From an uncultured Anaerotignum sp. (GTDB lineage: Bacteria > Bacillota > Clostridia > Lachnospirales > Anaerotignaceae), in assembly GCA_910578425.1 (NCBI GenBank), contig CAJTQX010000004.1, forward strand, positions 1 through 64,000: a stretch of 64,000 nucleotides of DNA, read 5' to 3'. The notes under the pieces were generated by a model. The model ran no database searches and was not told where the DNA came from. It saw only the letters and a program-made list of their open reading frames with translations. This document shows positions 15,598-22,942 of this stretch, piece after piece. A program made the position numbers and the translations under genes. Positions within the stretch are counted from its first letter, which is position 1. Each line of letters starts with the position of its first letter.

Positions 15598-16188
15598 ATG
15601 ATGGAACGACTGGAACAATGGAAACAGCAGCTTTTAGAGGCGCACAGCGGTACGCCGTTCGCAGAAAAAAAGATTGTATTTGGGGAAGGGGCTGCCGCGC
15701 CTGTGCTGATGATGATTGGCGAAGCCCCCGGCGGCGATGAGGAAAAACAGGGACGCCCGTTTGTCGGCAAGGCGGGCAAAAACCTTTCCGCATTTCTGGA
15801 AAAGGTTGGGCTGAAACGCGAGGAAATCTACATATCTAATGTAGTAAAACTGCGGCCCACAAAAGAAAGCCCCAAAACGGGCAGGGCCGTCAACCGTCCG
15901 CCTTCCGGCGAGGAGATTGCATTTTTTCTGCCATTCCTTTTGGAGGAAATCAAAATTGTTTCTCCCAAAATCATTGTAACGCTCGGGAACGTACCGCTCA
16001 AAGCAGTTACGGGTGATAAATCCGCCAACATCGGCGATACCCACGGCAAGCCGATGCCCCTGCCGGACGGGCGGACGCTGTTCGCGCTTTACCACCCCGC
16101 CGCAGTGATATATAACCGCGCGCTTCAGGCGGTCTATGATGAGGATTTAATGGCTCTGCGGCAATTCCTGGAAGGGGGGCTTTCATGA
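15598..16188 (+). CDS. Uracil-DNA glycosylase superfamily protein (family-4-like, no Fe-S cysteines)
   Basis: 196 residues. Motif A, GEAPGGDEEKQGRPFVGKAG (about 41-60), and motif B, YHPAAVIYN (about 166-174), match family 4 uracil-DNA glycosylases, which excise uracil from DNA in base excision repair. Family 4 enzymes normally hold a 4Fe-4S cluster through four cysteines; this protein has no cysteine at all. It is therefore a cluster-free variant, and its activity needs testing. AGGAGG precedes two adjacent ATGs. The next gene overlaps its stop. Confidence 0.82.
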   Translation: MMERLEQWKQQLLEAHSGTPFAEKKIVFGEGAAAPVLMMIGEAPGGDEEKQGRPFVGKAGKNLSAFLEKVGLKREEIYISNVVKLRPTKESPKTGRAVNRPPSGEEIAFFLPFLLEEIKIVSPKIIVTLGNVPLKAVTGDKSANIGDTHGKPMPLPDGRTLFALYHPAAVIYNRALQAVYDEDLMALRQFLEGGLS

Positions 16189-16436
16189 GGAAAACGGATT
16201 TACAGCAGATCCCTTATGTCGGCAAGCGGACGGAGGAATCTCTCCGCCTGCTGGGCTTTGACAGCATTGCATCACTCAAGGGGGCTGACCCACAGGAAAT
16301 GTACGAACGGGAATGCCTGCTGGCAGGACAGAAAATAGACCGGTGCCAGCTTTATGTCTACCGTATGGCAGTTTATTACGCGGAAAATGACATCCATGAC
16401 CCGGAAAAGCTGAAGTGGTGGGCCTGGAAGGATTGA
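16185..16436 (+). CDS. Cdd1-like helix-hairpin-helix protein
   Basis: 83 residues beginning with a helix-hairpin-helix (DLQQIPYVGKRTEESLRLLG) and continuing ADPQEMYERECLLAGQKIDRCQLYVYRMAVYYA, the pattern of the Cdd1/'pathogenicity locus' family named after the C. difficile gene next to PaLoc. The HhH suggests DNA binding. Its ATG overlaps the UDG stop (ATGA), so the two are translationally coupled and may act together in DNA repair; that is inference. Confidence 0.75.
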   Translation: MRKTDLQQIPYVGKRTEESLRLLGFDSIASLKGADPQEMYERECLLAGQKIDRCQLYVYRMAVYYAENDIHDPEKLKWWAWKD

Positions 16437-16446
16437 GGTGACTGGT

Positions 16447-17178
16447 ATGGAACACAACGATGATATGGAAATTTTCCGCCCGGATTCCGCCCCCGGCTGG
16501 CAGTGGGTGCTGGCGTTCCTCTGCTGGCTGACTGCGGTTTTTACGATGTACCATGTCGAGCACAGCGTTTATGCAGGGATTCTAAAAACCAATACATTTT
16601 CGCTCGCCCTGCTCCCTCTGCCAATTCTTATCGCGCCATTTTTCCGCGATGATGAAAAAGCAGAGGAAACGAAAGCAAAAAAACGCTTTCGCTGGTTTTT
16701 TGTGGCTTTCATTCTGGCGGCGGCAGTATTCTGCCTGATCTGCTTCTGGGAACGGAACTACATGATATCTCTTTGCCAGATCGGTTTTGGATGTCTCTCG
16801 CTCCTTCTGCCGAAGCATCTGCAAAAAACAGATTTGCCTATGGGGATACTGGCAATTTACGCCCTGCTGACAATCGGCACGCTTGCCGCGCCACATATTG
16901 CGGGGTATACTTCTGTGGCAGAGGCGGCGGAAATTTTGCAGGAACAGGGCTATACAAACATTACGTTCCAGCAGACGCCGCATGGCAGGATGATTGCGGA
17001 TGAGCTGCCAGACAGCGACTTTACGCCGGAAGAATGGAAAAATCCCATTTATCTCTTTTCTGCGGAAAAGGACGGGGAGAAATGGGCGGCGGTCGTCAGC
17101 CCGGTGCGCCGGGGTATCATCGGGGAAACGCCCGCGCCGGAAGGCTCGGAAATCGAGATGTGGCTGAGGATGTATTGA
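16447..17178 (+). CDS. Membrane protein of unknown function (paralogue A)
   Basis: 243 residues with about five hydrophobic segments in the first 155 residues (WQWVLAFLCWLTAVFTMY, LALLPLPILIAPFF, WFFVAFILAAAVFCLICF, LLTIGTLAAPHIAGY). A soluble C-terminal domain follows (about 165-243): YLFSAEKDGEKWAAVVSP...IIGETPAPEGSEI. The next gene is clearly homologous along its length. GAGGTG sits six bases before the ATG; a GTG nine bases earlier is less likely. No family recognised. Confidence 0.7.
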   Translation: MEHNDDMEIFRPDSAPGWQWVLAFLCWLTAVFTMYHVEHSVYAGILKTNTFSLALLPLPILIAPFFRDDEKAEETKAKKRFRWFFVAFILAAAVFCLICFWERNYMISLCQIGFGCLSLLLPKHLQKTDLPMGILAIYALLTIGTLAAPHIAGYTSVAEAAEILQEQGYTNITFQQTPHGRMIADELPDSDFTPEEWKNPIYLFSAEKDGEKWAAVVSPVRRGIIGETPAPEGSEIEMWLRMY

Positions 17179-17195
17179 GGACAGGGGGGAGAAGG

Positions 17196-18026
17196 ATGGA
17201 AAAAAGCAAGGAAAAGGAACGCCCTGCATCGGAAGAATGGGGGAAATCTGATTTCGCGCATATGCCCGCATGGGTATGGGTTTTGGCGTTTTTCTGCTGC
17301 GCGGCATATATTTTTGTTTTATATCTGGTGGAATACAGGCTTTACAGGGACGTTTTAGCGGCAGGCACAATTCAATGGGGTATCTTTACCATTATATTGT
17401 TTGCCGGCATATGGTACCAAAGTGAAATAGAGCCGCCAAAGCCATCAGATAAAAAACCGAAATGGACGCATCTGGCAATCCATATTCTTTTTATCCCGCT
17501 TGGAGCATATGCGATTTTTTTGGGGTTTCGGGAACGATTGTCTTTTGTGCTCGCGTTTCAAATCCTTTTTATATTCCCGACACTCCTGCTCCCGCCGAAA
17601 ATCACAAAACGGCTCAAGGCAGCACATATGCTGATTTGTATGTACGCCCTGCTTCTGACAGGGACGTTTGCAGGAGTTTTGGCAGCAGGATATATTTCCC
17701 AGCCGCATGCGGCAGGGCTTTTGCGGGGGCAGGGCTATAAAAGCATTGCCTTTCAGGAGGCGCAAAAAGGGGAATATCTGGCAGACGCTATGCCGGAAAA
17801 TGCTTTCCTGCCGGAGGATATGGAAACGTCGCTGTATCTTTTTTCCGGGGAAAAAGATGGCGCGCTTTGGGCGGCGGCGGTCAATCCGATGAATGGGGCG
17901 ATTGTCGGGGAAACACCTGTGACGGAAGGCTCGAAGATAGCGCATTGGGTGGATCCCCAAACACTGGATTTTTATTATCGGCGTTGGAACGGTGAAATCG
18001 TCCCTTATGAAATGGAGCTAAAATAG
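17196..18026 (+). CDS. Membrane protein of unknown function (paralogue B)
   Basis: 276 residues, same plan as the preceding gene: membrane segments in the first 190 residues, then YLFSGEKDGALWAAAVNP...IVGETPVTEGSKI. It has a charged N-terminus (MEKSKEKERPASEEWGK) and a longer C-terminal tail (about 30 extra residues). The start is set by GGGGGAGAAGG directly upstream. Tandem duplication within one operon, 17 bases apart, suggests a complex or redundancy. Function unknown. Confidence 0.7.
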   Translation: MEKSKEKERPASEEWGKSDFAHMPAWVWVLAFFCCAAYIFVLYLVEYRLYRDVLAAGTIQWGIFTIILFAGIWYQSEIEPPKPSDKKPKWTHLAIHILFIPLGAYAIFLGFRERLSFVLAFQILFIFPTLLLPPKITKRLKAAHMLICMYALLLTGTFAGVLAAGYISQPHAAGLLRGQGYKSIAFQEAQKGEYLADAMPENAFLPEDMETSLYLFSGEKDGALWAAAVNPMNGAIVGETPVTEGSKIAHWVDPQTLDFYYRRWNGEIVPYEMELK

Positions 18027-18035
18027 TACCGGACG

Positions 18036-18069
18036 GTGCCGCAGGATTTTGTTCTGCGGCACTTTTTTT
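18036..18069 (+). terminator. Terminator after the membrane paralogues
   Basis: GTGCCGCAG and CTGCGGCAC arms followed by TTTTTTT. Confidence 0.9.
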
Positions 18070-18144
18070 GCGTTGTCGTGATTTGTGCAATATTACCATA
18101 ATATTTCAGTTATTTATCATTTCTATGACATTTTTTGCTATTTG

Positions 18145-18173
18145 TTGATTTCATCCGCACTTTTCTTTATACT
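18145..18173 (+). promoter_or_regulatory. Promoter of the stalk protein at 18311
   Basis: TTGATT and TATACT separated by 17 bases; about 130 bases of untranslated leader follow. Confidence 0.6.
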
Positions 18174-18310
18174 ATATTGTAGCTGCAGACAATTTATGAC
18201 AATGACAGTTGCATGAGAGGATTTCTGCGGATTCTGAAAAATCAGTATTTCTCAATATTTCCAGTAACATAATTTTCCTATGGCAACGCACATAGCAAAG
18301 GAGGTTTTTT

Positions 18311-19213
18311 ATGAAAAAGAAAGCATTGGCATTTTGTTTATTGGGCGCGATGGCTTTGGGGACGTGTCCTGCTTCGGCGGAGGACGGCACGCGGGAGATT
18401 TCCGCGACGTTTCGGAACATTAAAATCATCGTGGACGGGAAACAGCTTTCCACAACTGCCGAGCCGTTCCTTTACAACGGCACAACTTACCTGCCTGTCC
18501 GCGCGGTGGGGGAAGCTGTCGGGAAAGAGGTTGCATGGGATAGCAATACCAACACTATCACACTGACAACGCCGCCGCCCGCTATTGAAACAAACAGCGA
18601 CATCATAGGCAATTTAGATTTTGAGCTGACTGTCACGCCCTCCGGCAAAAAGGAGCGGACGGAAATCCTGCGGGTCAATGAAAAACGGGAAAAAGGTTCG
18701 CAGTCATACAGCCTGTATTACTATGGGCTTTCAGATGTTTCTGTGACAATAGACGGGCAGACGCTCCCGCTGGCGCAGGCATTGCAGGAGGGGAAGCTTT
18801 CACCGAGCGATATCCGAAAAAAAGGCTGGCAGGATGTGGAAAATAAGGAAATCTGGGGCGACAGCTATCGGGATGGCGGAAGCGTTTGCTTTATGTATGA
18901 TGGTTTCACCATTATCAAATTTAATACATTAGAGGGACTGCGGGATTTTTATATCGGCATTCCCGAAATGGAGCTCAACGCGCTGGAGGAACAATATTAT
19001 CCCTATTCTTGGCTTCCCTCTGTTGATTTTGCAATCGAACGTTATGTGGAATTGGTAATCAACCCTAAACAAACAGCAGAATATAAAAAGGAGTGCTTTG
19101 ATGAAGGATTCACTGTCATAAAAAAAGTCGCAGAGCGCGACCATCTGACGGACAGCGCATTGCAGGCGGCGATACAGAAGTATCAGGAAGCGTGCGGCAT
19201 GGATTTGGAATAA
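18311..19213 (+). CDS. Secreted stalk-domain (copper amine oxidase N-like) protein
   Basis: 300 residues. Signal peptide 1-23 (KALAFCLLGAMALGTCPASA). Residues about 27-80 form a copper amine oxidase N-terminal-like/stalk domain with the hallmark YNGTTYLPVRAVGEAVGKEV. The rest (about 95-300) is not recognised and includes a helical C-terminus. The first 80 residues are nearly identical to the protein at 46285, so the export and anchor module is shared while the tail differs. AAAGGAGG precedes the start. Exported or surface role; activity unknown. Confidence 0.8.
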   Translation: MKKKALAFCLLGAMALGTCPASAEDGTREISATFRNIKIIVDGKQLSTTAEPFLYNGTTYLPVRAVGEAVGKEVAWDSNTNTITLTTPPPAIETNSDIIGNLDFELTVTPSGKKERTEILRVNEKREKGSQSYSLYYYGLSDVSVTIDGQTLPLAQALQEGKLSPSDIRKKGWQDVENKEIWGDSYRDGGSVCFMYDGFTIIKFNTLEGLRDFYIGIPEMELNALEEQYYPYSWLPSVDFAIERYVELVINPKQTAEYKKECFDEGFTVIKKVAERDHLTDSALQAAIQKYQEACGMDLE

Positions 19214-19284
19214 AACAGATACAGGCCCCTTGTTTTCCAGCAGGAAGGCAGGGGGTTCTGCTGTTTCTGTCTGTAAAATTTTCC

Positions 19285-19313
19285 TTGACAAACCGCCGCG
19301 CCATTGCTATCAT
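19285..19313 (+). promoter_or_regulatory. Sigma-A promoter upstream of DUF4180
   Basis: TTGACA and TATCAT separated by 17 bases. The leader to the gene at 19528 would be about 200 bases and includes the candidate MITE. Confidence 0.6.
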
Positions 19314-19346
19314 CATTCCTTAACCGGTATCTGCACCGCCGGACTC

Positions 19347-19509
19347 AGAACTTATCCATAAATAAGATACATGCAGATTGTGCAGCCAGATTTTTTGGCA
19401 GACAAGGAGCTTTTTTGCAGGCATACCGAGTGGTACGGCAAGGAAAAGCGACAAAGACTGCCGGAAAAGATGAAGCAGGATGTGCGTAGATAATTTACGG
19501 ATAGGTTCT
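19347..19509. mobile_element. Candidate MITE-like element
   Basis: AGAACTTATCCATAAAT at the left and ATTTACGGATAGGTTCT at the right are inverted repeats (15 of 17 match) about 163 bases apart, without a coding region between. No target duplication is evident. Confidence 0.35.
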
Positions 19510-19527
19510 TAATACAGGAGGGCAATT

Positions 19528-19896
19528 ATGGATATTACAATCGTAAAAGAAAATGGTACAGACATTGCCGTCATTTCCGGCACGAAGCTGGCAATTACGG
19601 ACGCGCAGTCAGCGTTGGACCTGGCGATGACTGTGAAATACGAAACAGGCGCGAATAAAATCGTGCTGGACAAAAGCGCGGTTACAGAGGATTTCTTTGT
19701 TTTAAGCACAGGCGTTGCAGGGGAAATCCTCCAGAAATTTATCAATTATCATGTGAAAGCTGCCGTTTACGGCGATTTTTCGCATTACACCAGCAAGCCG
19801 CTTAAAGATTTCATCTATGAATCAAACTGCGGCAAGGACTTTTTCTTTGCCGCGACAAAAGAAGAAGCCATACAGAAATTAGCAGAAACACAATAG
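19528..19896 (+). CDS. DUF4180 protein
   Basis: 122 residues, soluble alpha/beta, in the pattern of DUF4180: ISGTKLAITDAQSALDLAMT, IVLDKSAVTEDFFVLSTGVAGEILQKF, and GDFSHYTSKPLKDFIYESN near the C-terminus. The family is found next to many regulators in Firmicutes but has no defined biochemical role. AGGAGG precedes the ATG. Single gene, followed by the guanidine riboswitch region. Confidence 0.75.
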   Translation: MDITIVKENGTDIAVISGTKLAITDAQSALDLAMTVKYETGANKIVLDKSAVTEDFFVLSTGVAGEILQKFINYHVKAAVYGDFSHYTSKPLKDFIYESNCGKDFFFAATKEEAIQKLAETQ

Positions 19897-19927
19897 CAGG
19901 CTGTGCGGATACCGGATTTCAATTTTC

Positions 19928-19956
19928 TTGACACCGCGCATCAAAAAAGGTATGAT
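19928..19956 (+). promoter_or_regulatory. Promoter of the guanidine riboswitch/SMR unit
   Basis: TTGACA and TATGAT separated by exactly 17 bases. Transcription would start near 19963, just before the aptamer. Confidence 0.85.
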
Positions 19957-19965
19957 ATGTTTGAT

Positions 19966-20090
19966 AAACGTTTTCCAGGGTTCCGCGGCACTGCCGGACA
20001 GCGACCAGGAGAAAACGCGCGGCGCGTTGCCGTGAACACGGAGGGAAAAAAGCCCGGGAGAATATCACAGGATATTTTTCGGGCTTTTTC
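19966..20090 (+). ncRNA. Guanidine-I (ykkC) riboswitch with terminator
   Basis: The conserved ykkC blocks occur in order: CAGGGTTCCG, GACCAGGAGAA, ACACGGAGGGA and AGCCCGGGAGA. The last block also forms the 5' arm of an intrinsic terminator (about 20046-20089) closed by TCGGGCTTTTT. Guanidine binding would stabilise the aptamer and let transcription continue into the SMR gene. Confidence 0.92.
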
Positions 20091-20112
20091 GTTTGAAAAA
20101 AGGGGTGATGGT

Positions 20113-20430
20113 ATGTCATGGGTATATCTGACAATCGCAGGGCTTTTTGAGGTTGTATGGTCTGTCGCGCTGAAGTTTTCGGAAGGTTTTTCCAGGCTGG
20201 CACCTTCCATCGTAACAATCGGCGGTATGATAATCAGCTTCTATTTTCTCTCCCTTGCGACAAAAACACTACCGCTCGGCACAGCCTACGCCATATGGAC
20301 AGGTATTGGCGCAGTCGGCGCGGTCATTCTGGGCATTGTGCTGTTCCAGGAGCCGGTAAGCCTGCTGCGTATGCTGTTTCTGGCGTTTATACTGATTGGA
20401 ATACTGGGTCTTAAATATACCTCCCAATAA
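20113..20430 (+). CDS. gdx: SMR-family guanidinium exporter (Gdx/SugE type)
   Basis: 105 residues with four membrane helices, the size of a small multidrug resistance subunit that works as an antiparallel dimer. WVYLTIAGLFEVVWSVALKFSEGF carries the conserved glutamate (about residue 13), and GTAYAIWTGIGAVG and LKYTS are Gdx/SugE signatures. The upstream guanidine-I riboswitch identifies the substrate as guanidinium, exported in exchange for protons. The ATG follows GGGGTGATGGT. The coordinate choice discards an open frame that runs back through the riboswitch. Confidence 0.93.
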   Translation: MSWVYLTIAGLFEVVWSVALKFSEGFSRLAPSIVTIGGMIISFYFLSLATKTLPLGTAYAIWTGIGAVGAVILGIVLFQEPVSLLRMLFLAFILIGILGLKYTSQ

Positions 20431-20953
20431 CAATGACGCAGAAATCCAGCAGGAGAAGGGCGGCAAGAAAAAACGCGGCATTCCGGCAGAATGTTTCTCC
20501 CATCCTTGCCGCCGCCTTTTCCAAAAGGGGCTGTATCCCGTATACTATCAGCAGACCGCCAAGCCCAAAGCGTATGCTGGGGTTCAGCGCGATCCTGCCA
20601 TCAAACTGTACGGCATATGTATGATAATCCCAAAGCCAGCCGCCTGTAAAGGTTTCCAGAATATAGCTTGTCAAAAGCTCCACAGCCGTTGTCAGAAACA
20701 TTGTTCCCGCAAATACCAGCAAGGGAGAAAGCGGCACGCCATGCCAACGGAGACGTTTTTTTTGCAGAGGGCGCAGAAAAAACAGCAGGAGCAGCGCGCC
20801 GAAGCCATAAACCGGACAATATGCTCCAAACAGAAAGCCCCTGTTTGAAAAGCCCCAGCGGTACACTGCCACTTCCAGAAACACTTCGTAGCACCATCCA
20901 ATCACAGAATAGACATAAAATACAAGAAATACAAAATACCATTTCTTACACAA
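20411..20953 (-). CDS. Putative ABC transporter permease, CmpB-like membrane protein
   Basis: 180 residues from a TTG start, placed by GGGGG six bases upstream; the open frame extends further but without a site. Four or five membrane helices: YFVFLVFYVYSVIGWCYEVF, GFGALLLLFFL, LVFAGTMFLTTAVELLTSYI, FFLAALLLLDFCVIVIG. GWCYEVF...NRGFLFGAYCPVYGFG and GWLWDY match the PF06541-type 'putative ABC transporter permease' family in pattern. No ATPase lies nearby, so the name should be read loosely. Its 3' end overlaps that of the convergent SMR gene by 20 bases. Confidence 0.75.
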   Translation of the reverse strand: MCKKWYFVFLVFYVYSVIGWCYEVFLEVAVYRWGFSNRGFLFGAYCPVYGFGALLLLFFLRPLQKKRLRWHGVPLSPLLVFAGTMFLTTAVELLTSYILETFTGGWLWDYHTYAVQFDGRIALNPSIRFGLGGLLIVYGIQPLLEKAAARMGETFCRNAAFFLAALLLLDFCVIVIGRYI

Positions 20954-21002
20954 AAAAATCCCCCATTCTTTTTGAGTTGAGGATATTATATCACAAATAA
21001 AA

Positions 21003-21041
21003 GCGGAGCAGCAGAAAAACTTTATTTTTCTGCTGCTCCGC
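21003..21041 (-). terminator. Long perfect hairpin, terminator of patatin operon
   Basis: Perfect 17-base arms (GCGGAGCAGCAGAAAAA and its complement) with a 5-base loop; read leftwards followed by TTTTATTTG. It lies 180 bases beyond the patatin stop and just upstream of the promoter-like TATAAT of the CmpB-like gene. Confidence 0.7.
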
Positions 21042-21222
21042 AAGATATCGCGCGAATCAGGCAGTGTCGTCATGAGTCATGTATACGTATTTTCGAGCAT
21101 AATTTTGTCGGATTTCAGGCAAAAATTCACAGGCGTACCATGCGGCGCGGCATTGCCGCCAGGCAGGCGATACGGCAAGAATTTTTCACAGGCGGCATAC
21201 TCCCTTTTTCAGCGAAAAAACA

Positions 21223-22068
21223 TCAGCCCATAAACGCCAGCAGTTCCGGATGCAGCCTTTGCGCAAGCCAGTAACCATGCGCGTAAAACCGCATCAGCGT
21301 GTGGTATTCCCGTTCCATGCGCCCGACCTCCGGCAGTTCCGGACGAATGGCAAACACCCTGCCTTCCTTTTCCCATCTGCGGATATCCGCAAGCGTCCGG
21401 TTATACACCTTCGGGCGGTTCAGCAGGCTTTCGCCCATACGCGGGTATTCTTTGTACATCCGCGCAATTGCCTTTACCGTTTTGGAGGGTTTCATGCGGA
21501 AGCTGTTCCGGCGGGTCTGTACGACAACGACTTTATCACAGCCCTTTTCAAAAGCACGCCGAACGGGGATAGAATCCGTAATTCCTCCGTCCACATACGG
21601 CACATTTTCAATAAACACAACAGCAGACGCACCCGGCAAAGCCGAGGACGCGCGCCCTATCAGCATAAGCCGCTCCCTGCTTTTTCCATCGTCCGAAAGA
21701 TATTCCGGCCTGCCCGTTTCACAATTGGAACAGACATATTCGCGTTCTGTGCCGCTGGCAAAATAAGCGTCATAGTCAAAAGGAAAATCCCGATTTGGAA
21801 AAGCATCAAAGGGCTTGTCCAAATCAAAAAGATACCCTTTCCGCAAAAACGTACCTATGCCGCAGTATGCGTATTTTTTATCCGTATGTATCATACAGTC
21901 CCGCGTGCGCCCGAGCTGCCCTGAAATATAATCCATAGCATTGCACGCGCCAATTGAAACACCGGCAATATAGGGAAACATCAGCCCCTGCTCCATCCAG
22001 TAATCCAGCACTCCAGCGGTAAATACCCCCCTTGCCGCACCGCCTTCCAACACCAGACCGATTTTCAT
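21223..22068 (-). CDS. Patatin-like phospholipase (RssA/YlbK type)
   Basis: 281 residues. GLVLEGGAARGVFTAGVLD is the oxyanion-hole segment (about 4-22), GVSIGACNA holds the nucleophile serine in GxSxG (about 36-44), and VDGGITDSIPV holds the catalytic aspartate in DGG (about 160). This Ser-Asp dyad family hydrolyses phospholipids or acyl esters; bacterial members of this subgroup are cytoplasmic and largely uncharacterised. It is last in a run mnmE-polyferredoxin-patatin, 40 bases after the previous gene. Confidence 0.88.
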   Translation of the reverse strand: MKIGLVLEGGAARGVFTAGVLDYWMEQGLMFPYIAGVSIGACNAMDYISGQLGRTRDCMIHTDKKYAYCGIGTFLRKGYLFDLDKPFDAFPNRDFPFDYDAYFASGTEREYVCSNCETGRPEYLSDDGKSRERLMLIGRASSALPGASAVVFIENVPYVDGGITDSIPVRRAFEKGCDKVVVVQTRRNSFRMKPSKTVKAIARMYKEYPRMGESLLNRPKVYNRTLADIRRWEKEGRVFAIRPELPEVGRMEREYHTLMRFYAHGYWLAQRLHPELLAFMG

Positions 22069-22108
22069 GAAAATGCCTCCTTTTTCGTAAAAAATTTACA
22101 GCCCTTTC

Positions 22109-22933
22109 TCAGCGCAGAGCCTTCACGGGGCATGCCTTTACACATTCATAGCATAATATACATTCCGTCCCGTATTTCCGGCTGCGGCTTTCCCGATTTA
22201 CCTCTACATCCATCGGGCATACCCTCAGGCATTTCCCGCAGTGAATACACGCTTCCTCATTACAGTGTATCCGCAGGGCAGAGAAATAGCTCATCGGCTT
22301 CAAAAATACTGTAATCGGGCAGATATATTTGCAAAACGCCCGATTATCCTTCATAAAAAAAGCAAGCAGTACGCCCACTGTATAATACAACAGGTTCCCG
22401 CCGATAAATAACAGGAACATGGTCCTTTCCAAATCCTCTGCCCCTGAATGGAACAGCCAGAGCACAGGCAGGAGAGAAGCCGCAAACAGGATACAGCGGA
22501 CAGCCCCCAGCCTTGCCCGCGGCTTTTGGGGCTGACGGTAGGGCAGGAAATCCAGCACCATTGCCGTCCAGCAGGCATATCCGCACCAGCCCCTGCCAAA
22601 AAGGAGCGGCCCGAATATTTTCGCAATGGCGTAATGGATTGCCGCAGCCTCGAACGTTCCAAGGAAAAGGTAATACCAGAAGCCCTCCAACTGCATATTT
22701 TCCCCGCAAACCAGCCCCAGGTAAACAAGCATATAAGAACCAACCGCAAGCTGCACGAAACGCCTTGCATGGCTTTTCCCTGACACAAACAACGCCAGCC
22801 CCGCCGCAAGGCAGCCGCCGATATACGTAAAATTGAACAGGTAAAACAGGTTGTCTTTCGTCAGCCATAAAGAAACTGCAATAGCTTCAAATATCACAAA
22901 TAAAACCACAGGCATGAAATATTTTTTCGACAT
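22109..22933 (-). CDS. Membrane 4Fe-4S polyferredoxin (NapH/NosR-like)
   Basis: 274 residues, about six membrane helices. GRGWCGYACW and CKYICPITVF are the paired cysteine motifs typical of NapH/NosR/CcoG-like membrane Fe-S proteins. Two 4Fe-4S ferredoxin motifs end the chain: CIHCGKCLRVCP and CILCYECVKACP. The family moves electrons at the membrane to periplasmic or cytoplasmic partners, which are not evident here. It starts nine bases after mnmE, a place usually held by mnmG in this gene order. Confidence 0.82.
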   Translation of the reverse strand: MSKKYFMPVVLFVIFEAIAVSLWLTKDNLFYLFNFTYIGGCLAAGLALFVSGKSHARRFVQLAVGSYMLVYLGLVCGENMQLEGFWYYLFLGTFEAAAIHYAIAKIFGPLLFGRGWCGYACWTAMVLDFLPYRQPQKPRARLGAVRCILFAASLLPVLWLFHSGAEDLERTMFLLFIGGNLLYYTVGVLLAFFMKDNRAFCKYICPITVFLKPMSYFSALRIHCNEEACIHCGKCLRVCPMDVEVNRESRSRKYGTECILCYECVKACPVKALR

Positions 22934-22942
22934 AGCCGCCCC

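Larger units (their letters stand above)
19214..19527. other. Gene-free stretch with a promoter and a possible MITE
   Basis: Holds the promoter at 19285 and the inverted-repeat segment 19347-19509. A 61-codon open frame inside the latter lacks a ribosome site and is not counted. Confidence 0.5.

Noticed and set aside
19304..19489. 61-codon frame before DUF4180
   Set aside because: It spans the promoter -10 and the candidate MITE and has no ribosome site.
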